A DNA stretch of 48,915 bases from Flavobacteriales bacterium (GCA_016713865.1 JADJOG010000024.1:1-48915); one strand, 5' to 3'. Counted from the stretch's first letter, positions 34,023 to 43,485 are shown. Numbers and translations are program-made. Notes: generated from the sequence alone by a model not told the origin.

Positions 34023-34832
34023 TCACTCGTAGTGCTTTCCCACCATCCGTTGGAACATGCGGCCGGGCAGCAGCTTCTTGGCCAGCACGCTCACGCGCTG
34101 CACGCCCTGGGCCACCAGGTACATGGCTTTCGGCTTGGGGTGCTGGATGATTCGGGCCACCACGCGCGCCAGCTCATCGGGGTCGCGGCTGTAGTGCATG
34201 CTTCCGCCCAGCACTTCCATGGCCTTCTTGTAGCCGGGCTCGTGCTCAGGCGAGATGTGATCGGGCCGCAGCCGTGCTCCTGCGATCGGTGTATTGAATT
34301 CGCCGGGCTGCACATTCACCACGGTGATCCCGAAGCGCTGCTCTTCGATGGCCAAGGCTTCGCCATATCGCTCCAGCGCGGCTTTGCTGGCGCTGTAGAA
34401 GGCGCGGTAGGGCAAGCCGAAATTCCCCGCCACGCTCGTGATGTTGATCACCAATCCCTTGCGCTGTTGGCGCATGGCGGGCAGCACCGCGCGACAGAGC
34501 CGATGCGCTCCCAGTAAATTGGTGTCGAGCAGCTGCAAGGCGAGTTCCGGGCTGATGTCCGTGGCAGGGCCTTGTATGCCGAGGCCTGCATTGTTCACCA
34601 AGACATCGATGCGACCCGCGATGCGCAGCACTTCGGCAACCCCGGCTATCACGGATGCCTCATCGGTGATGTCCATCCGCAGCAGCGTATAGCCATCATC
34701 CGACTGGCCATGAACAACCTTCCTGCCCGTGCCGAAAACCGTGTGGCCTTGCGCCGCCAGCCGCTTGCACATGGCCTGGCCCAACCCGCTGCTGCCACCG
34801 GTGACCAGGATCACCTTCACGTACTCCGACAT
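34023..34832 (-). CDS. Short-chain dehydrogenase/reductase
   Basis: A 269-residue classical SDR. VILVTGGSSGLGQAM binds the cofactor, VLVNNAGLGIQGP holds the NNAG motif, INITSVAGNFGLPYRAFYSASKAALERYGEAL gives the Ser-Tyr-Lys active site. An arginine-containing loop (GTGRKV) hints at NADP preference. The start at 34832 was chosen because the Rossmann strand begins there and TACCTTG sits 5 bases upstream. The longer form would overlap the SRP RNA. It precedes bestrophin by 1 base. Confidence 0.9.
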   Translation of the reverse strand: MSEYVKVILVTGGSSGLGQAMCKRLAAQGHTVFGTGRKVVHGQSDDGYTLLRMDITDEASVIAGVAEVLRIAGRIDVLVNNAGLGIQGPATDISPELALQLLDTNLLGAHRLCRAVLPAMRQQRKGLVINITSVAGNFGLPYRAFYSASKAALERYGEALAIEEQRFGITVVNVQPGEFNTPIAGARLRPDHISPEHEPGYKKAMEVLGGSMHYSRDPDELARVVARIIQHPKPKAMYLVAQGVQRVSVLAKKLLPGRMFQRMVGKHYE

Positions 34833-34837
34833 GGGGG

Positions 34838-34844
34838 CAAGGTA
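34838..34844 (-). promoter_or_regulatory. -7-like box TACCTTG for the SDR/bestrophin operon
   Basis: TACCTTG, 5 bases before the ATG at 34832, downstream of the SRP RNA terminator. Confidence 0.4.
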
Positions 34845-34892
34845 GCCGACGACTTCGATCGGCTTCGTACTGGGAGGTGTTCGGGAATGGGC

Positions 34893-34899
34893 AAAAAAA
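34893..34899 (-). terminator. U-run terminator of the SRP RNA
   Basis: Seven A on the plus strand read as TTTTTTT on the minus strand, 2 bases after the closing helix of the SRP RNA, which itself supplies the stem. Confidence 0.7.
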
Positions 34900-34901
34900 G
34901 T

Positions 34902-34999
34902 GGGGCAAGCGACCCGCATCGCACCGCATCAACCGCCTGCCCTTGCTGCATTCCTGCCCTGGGGGATTCAGCGGGAGCTGGTCGTACGGGACTTGCCCC
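34902..34999 (-). ncRNA. ffs: Signal recognition particle RNA (small bacterial, 4.5S type)
   Basis: The minus strand holds a 98-base RNA whose ends pair: GGGGCAAG at the 5' end (34999-34992) with CTTGCCCC at the 3' end (34909-34902). The apical part reads CTGAATCCCCCAGGG, then CAGGAATGCAGCAAGGG, matching the conserved SRP domain IV: a GGAA tetraloop followed by the asymmetric AGCA internal loop that binds Ffh. A T7 run follows, and TACATTCG lies 4 bases upstream. The RNA targets membrane proteins with Ffh. No tool was run; the call rests on the tetraloop, internal loop, end pairing and size. Confidence 0.85.
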
Positions 35000-35003
35000 G
35001 GCG

Positions 35004-35011
35004 CGAATGTA
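35004..35011 (-). promoter_or_regulatory. -7 box TACATTCG of the SRP RNA
   Basis: TAnnTTCG ending 4 bases before the structural 5' end of the SRP RNA. This fixes the distance from box to start point in this genome. Confidence 0.6.
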
Positions 35012-35039
35012 GGGCGCCGATGCTTTAGCCGTGACCGGA

Positions 35040-35438
35040 TCAGCGACGCGCTGCCAATCGACCGCCGATCCAGGCCATGGGCAGATAAGCCACGATCAGG
35101 TCGAGCACGATGAACCAAGCGGGTGCCGGGATCATGATCGCCGCAGCGATGCCGCCTAGCAAATGCAGGACGCCCACCACCAGCGCGAAGCTCAATTTGC
35201 GGCTGGCAGCTAGAAGTGCCGCGATGGCTCCGCCGATGAGCGAAGGCACCGCATGCGCCACGAAAGGCGAGAGGTAATGCTTCGCGGTGAGCAATGAATA
35301 AGTGGAAGGAAGCTCCGGGTTGAAGCCTTCGGGCGTGGCGATCAATTTCATCATCAGCCCGAGCAGCAGGCCGTTGAGGAAGAGGCAGGCGACTATACCT
35401 GTGAGCACGGCGAGGATGTTCCGGAGAATCGGGTTCAT
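35040..35438 (-). CDS. Small integral membrane protein, function unknown
   Basis: A 132-residue protein with four hydrophobic helices (ILAVLTGIVACLFLNGLLLG, FVAHAVPSLIGGAIAALLAA, FALVVGVLHLLGGIAAAIMI, WFIVLDLIVAYLPMAWIGG). I recognise no family. It starts 6 bases after the adenylate cyclase stop, so it is probably the second gene of that transcript. Confidence 0.7.
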   Translation of the reverse strand: MNPILRNILAVLTGIVACLFLNGLLLGLMMKLIATPEGFNPELPSTYSLLTAKHYLSPFVAHAVPSLIGGAIAALLAASRKLSFALVVGVLHLLGGIAAAIMIPAPAWFIVLDLIVAYLPMAWIGGRLAARR

Positions 35439-35444
35439 GGTGTT

Positions 35445-37289
35445 TTAGAAGGATTGGTTGGTCGCTGCGGGTTGGCCTTTTGCATGAACGAAGAACATGG
35501 CCACTTCTCCTTTGCTCTTCAAGCGCACACGGCCGCGCGGGGAGAAGGTGAGGCCCGCTTCATCGCGGATGAGATCGAAGGTGGCCTCGCTGATGTTCAC
35601 CTCGCCAACGGCCCGGCACGCCCTTGAGTGTGCTGCCGCAACTACCCGCATCGCCCCACACGTCGTACTGGAACTTACTATCGCCCACGATCTCCGCGGA
35701 TCACGGTCCCGTGTGCAGGCCAGGCGCATGGCGAAGGCCGAGGCGCCCGCCTCGGAGCGCTCTTGAGCACGCTCCTTCAGCCATGCTTGCATCGCCAGTG
35801 CCGCGCGCACCGCATCGCGCGCGCTGTTCGGACGCGGTTCCGGCAGGCCCGCCGCGGCCATGTATGCATCGCCGATGGTCTTGATCTTTTCCAGCCCATG
35901 GCTTGCGGCTATGCGGTCGAAGGCCCGGTAGCAGGCATCGATCTCTTCCACGAGTTCATGCGCGCTCAATCGTTCGCTCATGCGCGTGAAATCGTGGAAG
36001 TCGGTGAAGAGGATGGTCACCCCATCCACATCGCGCGCCTTCGCGCGGCCGTGCGCCTTCAGTTCATCGGCAATGGGCTTGGGCAGGATGTTGAGCAGGA
36101 GCTTCTCGCTGCGGTCGCGTTCCTGTTGCACCAGGTTGCGCGATCGGCGGATGTAGCGCAAGCGGCTCCAGAGGGCCAAAGCCAGCAGCAGCACCCCGAT
36201 GGAGCTGAAGATGAACAGGCGCTTCTGGTCGCGTTCATGCGCGATGCGCATTTGCGATGCATGCTCTTGCGCCCGTTGCTGCTCGATCGTGCGCAGGCTA
36301 TCGGCAAGGCGCTCATTCTCGAAGTGGTAATTCAGCTCCAAGCGCATCAGGTCCTTGGCGCGCTGCTCGCCGCTCAGGCTGTCGCGCATGGCGATGTAGC
36401 GCATGTGCATGGCCAGCGCGTTCGGCGCATCACCCAATGCCGCGTGCGCATTGTAGAGGCATTTGCAGCCTTCCATGATCATGGGGAGGTCAGACAGGCG
36501 CTCCGCTATTTCCAGTGCCTCTCGGCAATCGCGAAGCGCTGCCTTGTGCTGGCCCGCATGCAGGCGCGCCACGCCCAGCATGGTCATGGTCGAGGAGAGG
36601 GAGAAGTCGTTGGCGCCCGACCGCGTGAGCAGGCCAACGCCCAGTTGCAGGTAATGCAGGGCGCTGTCGCTCTGACCCAGCTTGTCGAAACAGGTGCCCA
36701 GGTTGCCGTAGCAGATGGGCATCCAGTTCACATGGTCAAGCGCCCGCCGCATAGCCAAGTGGCGCCGATGATGAACAAGCGCGCTGTCGGGCTGCTTCAG
36801 CTCTTCCAGTACAGCACCCAGGTTGCCGGTGAGTTTGGCCACCTCCGATGCATTGCCCAGTTGCTTGTTGATGGCGAGGCTCTGCTCGTAATAGCGGCGG
36901 GCATGCGCGTAGTTCCGGTCGTAGAAATGGATGGAGCCAATGGAGTTGAGCGTAGCAGCACGGCCCGCCGGGTCGTTCACGGTCTCGTGTATGCGTAAGG
37001 CGGCAAGGAGGTGGCGCAGTGATGAGTTGTAATCGCCCTGCAGCATCGAAGCGTTGCCCAGCTTCACAAGCACCTCCGCGACCGCAAGACTGTCGCCGAG
37101 CGCGCGCGCGATCTCCAACGCCTCTTCGGCCTTGCGCCTTGCCTGGTCGATCTCCCCGGCGGAGATGAAACTCGAACAGCTATCGATGCATGCGCGCAGC
37201 TCGGAACGCTCCTGCCCCCACAATGGCATGGCCCCTTGTCCGAGGCCCAGTGCCATGGCCAATCGGATCCAATGCCTAGCGATCCTCAT
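35445..37289 (-). CDS. TPR-containing class III adenylate cyclase, membrane-bound (two compensating frameshifts)
   Basis: A 614-residue signalling protein. After a signal-like opening come six or so TPR repeats (about residues 45-330, for example GRAATLNSIGSIHFYDRNYAHARRYYEQSL), a coiled coil, one membrane helix (358-375) and a cytoplasmic class III cyclase domain. VTILFTDFHDFT gives metal ligand Asp430, and KIKTIGDAYMAAAGLP gives adenine-selecting Lys470 and metal ligand Asp474. Between residues about 525 and 560 the text is shifted. Restoring the frame gives LHTG.VI.G..GDSKFQYDVWGDAVNVAA, the usual transition-state Asn/Arg motif, before GEVNISEATFDL. Hence it is probably active, making cAMP in response to a periplasmic TPR-sensed signal. 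TACCTTTC lies 5 bases upstream of the start. Confidence 0.87.
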   Translation of the reverse strand: MRIARHWIRLAMALGLGQGAMPLWGQERSELRACIDSCSSFISAGEIDQARRKAEEALEIARALGDSLAVAEVLVKLGNASMLQGDYNSSLRHLLAALRIHETVNDPAGRAATLNSIGSIHFYDRNYAHARRYYEQSLAINKQLGNASEVAKLTGNLGAVLEELKQPDSALVHHRRHLAMRRALDHVNWMPICYGNLGTCFDKLGQSDSALHYLQLGVGLLTRSGANDFSLSSTMTMLGVARLHAGQHKAALRDCREALEIAERLSDLPMIMEGCKCLYNAHAALGDAPNALAMHMRYIAMRDSLSGEQRAKDLMRLELNYHFENERLADSLRTIEQQRAQEHASQMRIAHERDQKRLFIFSSIGVLLLALALWSRLRYIRRSRNLVQQERDRSEKLLLNILPKPIADELKAHGRAKARDVDGVTILFTDFHDFTRMSERLSAHELVEEIDACYRAFDRIAASHGLEKIKTIGDAYMAAAGLPEPRPNSARDAVRAALAMQAWLKERAQERSEAGASAFAMRLACTRDRDPRRSWAIVSSSTTCGAMRVVAAAHSRACRAVGEVNISEATFDLIRDEAGLTFSPRGRVRLKSKGEVAMFFVHAKGQPAATNQSF

Positions 37290-37294
37290 CCGGG

Positions 37295-37302
37295 GAAAGG
37301 TA
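37295..37302 (-). promoter_or_regulatory. -7-like box TACCTTTC for the adenylate cyclase; probable leaderless start
   Basis: TAnnTTTC followed by CCCGG and the ATG at 37289, reproducing the 5-base spacing. Confidence 0.45.
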
Positions 37303-37365
37303 ACCGACGCGCCGTTTGCCCTTCCGGATTATCCGTTTAGCTTTCCATCACCAAACCCTACCACC

Positions 37366-38034
37366 ATGTCAACCGATGCGAAGAAGTACACAACAGGTTG
37401 GCTCTATGGGAGCCTCGTCGTCGGCGTCGCCTTCGGCGCCATCATCTACTACTTCCTGAAGCCCGATCCCTGCAAGGATTGCTGCGTCGAGGACCCCAAG
37501 GACCCGCCCGCGCTTACCATGACCGGTTTCTTCGATAGCGCGAGCATTGAATCGATCATGAGCACTACGGATAGCTGGGGCGGACGTTTCTACCTGTGCA
37601 AGCATGAGGGTGGCGGGCTCACCGTGCTCGGCGGCGCGATCCAGGAGGATGGCGCGCACATTCCCGATGCGAGCGGCGCACTGCGGTTCATGGCCTTCAA
37701 GAGCATCTCGGGTTCCAGCACGGACATGACTGAGCTTGATGAAGCGAGAGCGGAGGCCGCGGTGAAAGCGGCCGGCACGCCCGAGAAGCCCACTTGGGCC
37801 ATCGCTGTCGATAACGAGACGCTCAAAGAGCTGCTCTCCGTCACCGATGCGAATGCCATCGGTTTCCAGGCCCGCCGAACCAGCAGCAAGAATCATAGCT
37901 TCGAGCTGGGGCCAGTGAAGCTCAGCAGCGATGCGGCCTATGCGGTCGGCGTTCCGGACGATGTGCTGCTTGGCGCATACCCCTGTCCCATGCTTTGCCC
38001 CAAGGAACCATCGCTTTACCTGCACTTGCGTTGA
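37366..38034 (+). CDS. Membrane-anchored hypothetical protein
   Basis: A 222-residue protein with one N-terminal membrane helix (TGWLYGSLVVGVAFGAIIYYFL) and then a Cys-rich juncture (KPDPCKDCCVEDPKDPP). The rest looks like a single soluble domain (GRFYLCKHEGGGLTVLGGAIQ, ALRFMAFKSISGSS, WAIAVDNETLKELLSV, DANAIGFQARRTSS). I recognise no family. The stop overlaps the GNAT start by one base. TAGCTTTC lies about 20 bases upstream as a possible -7 box. Confidence 0.7.
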   Translation: MSTDAKKYTTGWLYGSLVVGVAFGAIIYYFLKPDPCKDCCVEDPKDPPALTMTGFFDSASIESIMSTTDSWGGRFYLCKHEGGGLTVLGGAIQEDGAHIPDASGALRFMAFKSISGSSTDMTELDEARAEAAVKAAGTPEKPTWAIAVDNETLKELLSVTDANAIGFQARRTSSKNHSFELGPVKLSSDAAYAVGVPDDVLLGAYPCPMLCPKEPSLYLHLR

Positions 38035-38537
38035 TGGGATTCTCGCTGCGGCCCTTCCGCCACGACGATCTGGCCTCCCTGCTCAAGCACGCCAACGACC
38101 CTGGCATCGCAGCCTTCCTCAGCGATGCCTTTCCTCATCCGTACGAGGAAGAGCACGGGCTGGCGTTCCTGAGGGAATCGGAGCAGCGATTGCCGTTCAG
38201 GAGGTGCATCGAAATCGATGGCGAAGCATGCGGCGCCATCGGCCTTCACCCGCGCCAGGACCTGTGGCGGCGCAACATGGAGATCGGTTTCTGGCTCGGG
38301 CGCGCGCATCGCGGCAAAGGCATCATGAGCGAGGCCATCAAGCAGATGGTCGCACTCGGCTTCGCGGAGTTCCCAGAGATCACGCGGATCTTCGGCAGCA
38401 CCTTCGGGACCAACATCGCATCGCAGCGAACGATGGAGAATGCGGGCTTCGAGCTGGAAGCGAAGCTCGAAGGCACCTTGATCAAGAACGGCAGGGTAGA
38501 GGATGAGTGGATCTATGCGGTGAGAAGGCTTGGATGA
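38034..38537 (+). CDS. GNAT acetyltransferase, RimJ/RimL type
   Basis: A 167-residue N-acetyltransferase. FSLRPFRHDDLASLLKHAN opens the fold, MEIGFWLGRAHRGKGIMSEAIKQMVALGF contains the acetyl-CoA loop (RxxGKG form of Q/RxxGxG/A), and FGTNIASQRTMENAGFELEA is the RimJ/L-specific N.AS...MEKAGF motif. Such enzymes acetylate protein N-termini, antibiotics or small amines; the target is unknown. The ATG at 38034 shares one base with the preceding TGA. Confidence 0.9.
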   Translation: MGFSLRPFRHDDLASLLKHANDPGIAAFLSDAFPHPYEEEHGLAFLRESEQRLPFRRCIEIDGEACGAIGLHPRQDLWRRNMEIGFWLGRAHRGKGIMSEAIKQMVALGFAEFPEITRIFGSTFGTNIASQRTMENAGFELEAKLEGTLIKNGRVEDEWIYAVRRLG

Positions 38538-38570
38538 CCCTGCATTGCGCGATTCCATTAATTTCACTTC

Positions 38571-40011
38571 ATGAAAGCACGGGTTTCGGTGATTCTCAGC
38601 TTGGTTGCGTTCTGCACGCTGCCCTCGGCTGCACAGAAGGTGAAGCTCAGCAAGGCGCTGTCCGGTGTCATCGATACCGCGTGGATGCCGGTGACGAGGC
38701 ATGCGAACATCTTTGAGAAGCACGCGTGGCTGCAGCCGGATATCAAATCGATACCCTTCAGCATGACCGATGGCGAAGCGCAGCTTGAAGTGGGCGGAAA
38801 TGTGCTGACCGTGAGCGGAGGGCGTGATGGGCTGTCCATTTCGGTAGCTGGTGAATCACGCACCGCGGCGCCGCGAACCTGCACGAATTGCTATCCCGAC
38901 AAGTCGGTGCTGCGGATGAAAGCGGTGGTCACTTCGATGTGGGTGCCGGTGACCACTTATGTGATGCAATCGCACATGGTGGCGCGTTCCCGGCCGGTTA
39001 CGCGATACCAGTACAACGCGAGCACGCGCACCACGCAGGCGGTTCACAGCACCGAGACGTATTACACCACGGAATTCAGGCACGTGCCTCGCACCACGTA
39101 CCGGTACCAGTCGCGCACCACTTATGTGCTCGATATTCCGAAGAGCACCGTATTCGAGTTCGGAGGGCTGGTGCAGCCAACCGACCAGTATCTGGTGTAT
39201 GCGCCCAATGACGACTCGGACCTATGGCATTTGCAGCAGACAAGCTTCCTGATCGCCACTTCTTCTGATGGCATCCATTACGTGATGATTGACAGCGACG
39301 CGGATGGCGATTTCACAGGCAAGCGGGATCAAGTGGCATTCAATACCTGGAACCCCTATGACGAGGGCTCGCGTTACCGCGCCATGCGGCGCTTCAGCAG
39401 CAATCGCTGGTACAGCCATGAGGAACTCGCCCAAGAGTCGTTCATCGAATTGGACCTTTCAGATGACGGGCAACACGCCATTGGCCGCGACCTGAACCAT
39501 GGCTATTACGGCAAGAAGGAGTTCGGCACGCTGTCGATAGTCGGGTTGCCACAGGATGGCGAAGTGGTGATCAATGGCGAGCGCTTTCCTGCACGTAAGC
39601 TCTCGAAACCCTTGCGCTGCCAATTCGGGTACTATAATGTGCACCTGGAAGCGCCCTGGCCATCTTGAGCAGAATAGCGTTGTGCATGTCCATGCATCGG
39701 GGCGCGATTTCGAACTGCGATACGACGAGGCTCCGCAAGCAGCCTTGATCCGCGTGACGAACATTTTCTCGCAGGACTTCACCGTTCAGGTTTCGTCGTC
39801 CAGCGGATACCGGGCCACCCACTACAATACGGTGGAGTTCACCGCGCCGAAGGGGGCCGTCAAGGTCAGCATTGATAACGATGGCTACGCTTGGGAAGGC
39901 GAATACGACCTCTCAAGCTCAGAGGATCTGGTGGTCGATTACGAAGCGGAGATTCAGAAAAGCCTAACGCCGAGCGCCAAGGAAGGTGAGGAAGAGAATG
40001 AGAAGGAGTGA
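38571..40011 (+). CDS. Secreted protein of unknown function (one homopolymer frameshift)
   Basis: About 480 residues. Signal MKARVSVILSLVAFCTLPSAAQ, then a beta-rich body with a striking Tyr/Arg/Thr segment (YVMQSHMVARSRPVTRYQY and then YYTTEFRHVPRTTYRYQSRT) and an acidic calcium-loop-like IDSDADGDFTGKRD. The frame ends at 39668, but removing one C of a CCC run near 39655 gives EAPGHLEQNSVVHVHASGRD and continues to a charged tail AKEGEEENEKE with stop at 40011. I cannot assign a family. TTAATTTC lies 5 bases before the ATG as a weak promoter box. Confidence 0.7.
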
Positions 40012-40421
40012 GCCGAAGGTCACTTGCTGATCCATGCGTGGCCATTGCGGCTGCTATCCGTGACTTCGCGCGCGTTCCGGAAATGGTTTTCCTTGGTGCC
40101 ATGCGATGTTGCGCGGAGCGCTTCCTGAAACGTCAACCGTTGCCTTTTCCGATGGTGTTCTCCTTCGGGATTGCTTCCATGTATGGACTCGCGCGGCTTC
40201 ATCGGCGCGCACTTCAATATCCGGCCCCCGGTCACGAACGCAGGCTTCAAACTGGCCCCGAACCAAATTGGCTGTGCGTCCTGCCTTCGAGATTGAAGGT
40301 TGATTCGAACTTGCCCGAGCAGCGGAATCACGACAACCTTGGTGCGGCTCTCGCAGGTGCCGTGAGTTGTATTCCGCCCGGTGCGTGCAACGTTGCTGGC
40401 GCATGCAGCGTCTAGTGCATC
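40012..40421. other. 410-base stretch without a supported gene
   Basis: Both strands have open frames here, but none begins with a signal or a recognisable motif or shows consistent codon use. A minus-strand frame reading KVVVIPLLGQVRINLQSRRQ might be a remnant, but I cannot support it. No clear repeats or RNA. Confidence 0.4.
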
Positions 40422-41658
40422 ATGCACAAGCGCACGTGGTTCTCCATGCTCTTCTGCGCGATTGGCCTGAGCGCCTCCGCACAGCAGACCTCCGTTCTCT
40501 TCATCGGCAACAGCTACACCTATGTGAACGACTTGCCCAACACCCTGCGGCAATTGGCGCTTTCACTCGGCGATACCGTTACCGTAGCCAGCTCGGCGCC
40601 CGGCGGCTACACCTTGTTCCAGCATTCCACCTATGCGCCCACGCTCACGGCGATCCAATCGCAACCGTGGTATTATGTGGTGCTGCAGGAGCAGAGCCAA
40701 TTGGGTGCGCTGCCTTTAGCGGTGACCACCACGGAACTCGGTGCCGCTGCTTTGGTGGAAGCGATCGAGGAGAATTGGGAGTGCACCTATCCTGTCTTCT
40801 ACATGACCTGGGGCCGGCAGAACGGCGATGCGCAGAACTGCGCCAACTTCCCCTTCATGTGTACATACAATGGCATGCAGCAGGGCTTGCGCAGCAACTA
40901 CATCGCGCTGGCCGAGCAGAGCGATGGCTACGCCGCGCCAGTTGGTGCTGCATGGAAGGTGGTGCGCGACACTCAGCCGGGCATCAACCTCTACGATGCC
41001 GATGGAAGCCATCCTTCGCCAGCAGGCACTTACCTCGCGGCATGCGTGTTCTACTGCACGCTATACCAAGAGAGCTGCGTGGGAGCCACCTTCAATGGGG
41101 CCATCGATGCGACCACGGCGGCTATACTCCGCGGTATCGCGAGCGCCACGGTGCTTGATGAGCCACTGACGTGGAACCTCGATGCGCCCAATGGCACGAG
41201 CGCCTTGCTCCATGGTGCCAGTGTCGGTCCGGATTGGATCACGCTCATCCACAACGGCCAAGGCACGCACTTATGGACCTGCACCAACGGGCAGTCCTTC
41301 ACCACGGGAACGGTCACCTCACCTTTCGGACATCCGATACCTATTACGTCACGCACACCCACAACGACCCCTGCGGCAACAGCGACACCGTGACGCTCAC
41401 GTTCAACATCGTTCTTGGCGTAGATGAACTCGATGCAGCCACGCAGTACAAGGTGTTCTCCGGAACGCCCGGCTTCTTGGAGATCCACGGAGCAACGGGA
41501 GGAGAGTTGCTCACGCTGCACGATGCGCAAGGTCGCGTGGTGCAGCAAGAGCGCTTGAGTGGCACAACGCATCGCATTGCCTGCAGCGCGGGCCTGCACC
41601 TCTGGCGATCAGCGATGAGCGCGGGAATCTGCGCAGCGGCTCGGTGGTCGTTGAATAG
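40422..41658 (+). CDS. SGNH-hydrolase-like secreted protein with T9SS sorting domain (two frameshifts)
   Basis: About 410 residues. Signal ends at LSASAQ. SVLFIGNSYTYVNDLPNTL carries the SGNH block I with Ser31, and DADGSHPSPAGTYLAACVFY carries block V with Asp193 and His196, so an esterase or deacetylase is plausible. After an Ig/PKD-like region (WTCTNGQSFTTGT) the frame shifts near 41325 to SDTYYVTHTHNDPCGNSDTV, then a type A sorting domain (GVDELDAATQYKVFSGTPGF, LHDAQGRVVQQERLSG). A second shift near 41597 gives LAISDERGNLRSGSVVVE and the stop at 41658. Export by type IX secretion is expected. Confidence 0.82.
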
Positions 41659-41678
41659 GCGCTGGCCAGTTCCGGCGC

Positions 41679-42368
41679 TCACGCATCGCTCCACTTCGCC
41701 ACCACTTCCTGCGTTCGTTTATCCAGCTCCGCGAAGAGCGCTTCTTCTAAGCCATCGGTTTGCCCGCGCTCGAACACGCGCGTGAAGCGTCCATGCTGCA
41801 AGAGGTGGATTCGGTCGCACACGGCGATGAGCGGCCCTAGCACATGCGAGGTGATGAGCACCGTGCGGCCTTGCTCGCCCAAGCGCTTGATGATGGCCTC
41901 GAGCACGCGCACCGAAGCGAGGTCCAATCCGTTCATCGGCTCATCGAGCATCACCACGGGGCGGTCGAGGTGCAGCGCGCCGAGGATGGCCAGCTTGCGC
42001 CGCATGCCGGTGGAGTAAGAGGTGATGAGCGCATCGAGCGGCACTTCGAGCAATTTGTTCAGCCCGTGCATGGTGCCGTGCTGCGCGCCGCCTGCGAAGA
42101 GCTCGAGGTATTCGCGGCCCGTGATGCCCGGATGGAAATAACTCTCCGCTTCCTGGAAGGCGGTGTTGCGCTGGTTCATCGATGCGCCGCTGAAGAGCAC
42201 TTGTGCTTCGGCATTGCGACCGAAGCCGTAGAGCGCGTTGAGCAGAGTGGTCTTGCCGGCGCCGTTGAGGCCCACGATGCCATGCACGCCGGGCGCCATT
42301 TCGTAGCGCGCGATGTCGAGCACGGGCTTGTCGCCGTAGGCGCAGCGGAGGTCAGTGATGCTGATCAT
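41679..42368 (-). CDS. ABC transporter ATP-binding protein
   Basis: A 229-residue ATPase. Walker A GLNGAGKT (33-40), Q-loop region around YFHPGITGREYLELF, signature YSTGMRRKLAI (the YSxGMRRK form typical of CcmA/DrrA-type exporters), Walker B VVMLDEPMNGLD and H-switch LITSH are all present. It overlaps the permease end by 17 bases. Together they form a two-gene exporter of unknown cargo. The start at 42368 opens the first beta strand. Confidence 0.9.
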   Translation of the reverse strand: MISITDLRCAYGDKPVLDIARYEMAPGVHGIVGLNGAGKTTLLNALYGFGRNAEAQVLFSGASMNQRNTAFQEAESYFHPGITGREYLELFAGGAQHGTMHGLNKLLEVPLDALITSYSTGMRRKLAILGALHLDRPVVMLDEPMNGLDLASVRVLEAIIKRLGEQGRTVLITSHVLGPLIAVCDRIHLLQHGRFTRVFERGQTDGLEEALFAELDKRTQEVVAKWSDA

Positions 42369-43485
42369 GGAAGTAGGAGCGGAGGTTGGCGCGGGCCTTG
42401 GGCCATTCGGTGAGCAGCATGATGAGCGGCACCACATTCAATCCGGGCAGGATGGCGAAGACTGCTGCCACAGCCACGTTGGCGCCGTTCGCGCTCATGC
42501 GCTCGTTGGGGATGTAGTTGGCATATTTCAATATCACGGCATAAGCCACCAGTACCACCAGTCCAGCGCCGAAGAGCAGGTGGATCCACCACCAATCGGG
42601 CATGAACCAGGTAGCGCCGATGAGCACCGGTAGCGCGAGTAAGGCCATGATGCGCATGGCACCGAAAGCTTTTGTGCGCAGCAGCGAACGGGCATCGCGC
42701 GAAGTGACAAGCAGCATGGCGCGTGGCTCGCACTGCTCTTGCGCGCCGCACGCGATCATCGCGATGGCGCCGAGCAGGAAGAGCGGCAGCACCGGCAGCC
42801 AGCAGAATGCCAACGCGGCCAGCCACAGCAGCGCTACCCATGGCCATGCGCCCTGCACCGCGCCCCGCCACTCGAACAATCGCACGGGAATCATCCTTCG
42901 CAACCAACGACCACGCACACTGGAAGACCGCACAACCGGCAACCATGGCAACGCGCAGGCGAAGGGTAGGAGAGCGGCGTAGCTCCACGAATGGTCGAGC
43001 AAAAGAGCAATCATCACCGGCAACAAGAGCGCAGCGTATTCCAAGGCGATGGCCAAGCGCGCTTGCGGCACATGCCGATGCAGGAAATGCAGATCAGGTC
43101 TTCGCTGATGCAAACCCCAAACGGTGAGCAGGGCGCCACCCGCGATGTAAGGCGCGGACGAAGCATCGCTCACGAGCACGGCGCGCAGCATCCAAGCTGC
43201 TACGCAGATCGCGAGCGCCAAGAGCACAATGCCATACGCAGGCAGCGCGCGCTTCAGTTGCAGCCAACGGAGGCGGAGCAGAATGGTGGCGGGGTAACGC
43301 ACGGCGGGCAAGTTGGGGAATCGGCTCAGTAAGGAATGCGAGCTTTCCACGAGTGGCGGCTTGCCTTCATCGCGCAGTGGTTGCAGTTGCGTATGGGCTT
43401 GTATGGGCGCTGATGGTCGCGGAGTCCATTCTCCACCATTGAAGTCCATTCGATGAGTGCGAAGCCAGTTGTTTTGTCCATGCAA
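42352..43485 (-). CDS. ABC transporter membrane subunit; start uncertain
   Basis: A polytopic protein with about eight hydrophobic segments (for example YGIVLLALAICVAAWMLRAVLV, ALLWLAALAFCWLPVLPLFLLGA and LLFGAGLVVLVAYAVILKYAN), the partner of the downstream ATPase. The longest frame starts at 43485, but its first ~60 residues lie in a repeat-bearing stretch and look non-native (GQNNWLRTHRMDFNGG). A GTG at 43302 (VRYPATILLRLRWLQLKRALP) gives a more natural membrane-protein start. The long form uses the antisense strand of the paaZ-like promoter copy. Confidence 0.75.
   Translation of the reverse strand: MHGQNNWLRTHRMDFNGGEWTPRPSAPIQAHTQLQPLRDEGKPPLVESSHSLLSRFPNLPAVRYPATILLRLRWLQLKRALPAYGIVLLALAICVAAWMLRAVLVSDASSAPYIAGGALLTVWGLHQRRPDLHFLHRHVPQARLAIALEYAALLLPVMIALLLDHSWSYAALLPFACALPWLPVVRSSSVRGRWLRRMIPVRLFEWRGAVQGAWPWVALLWLAALAFCWLPVLPLFLLGAIAMIACGAQEQCEPRAMLLVTSRDARSLLRTKAFGAMRIMALLALPVLIGATWFMPDWWWIHLLFGAGLVVLVAYAVILKYANYIPNERMSANGANVAVAAVFAILPGLNVVPLIMLLTEWPKARANLRSYFHDQHH

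Noticed and set aside
35445..37289. Programmed frameshifting in the cyclase and other genes
   Set aside because: The shifts are many, in both directions, often in homopolymers and sometimes compensating; no slippery heptamer with a downstream pseudoknot stands out.
40020..40553. Minus-strand frame with outer-membrane-like text (VVVIPLLGQVRINLQ)
   Set aside because: No signal peptide, no family motif, and it runs into the well-supported SGNH gene on the other strand.
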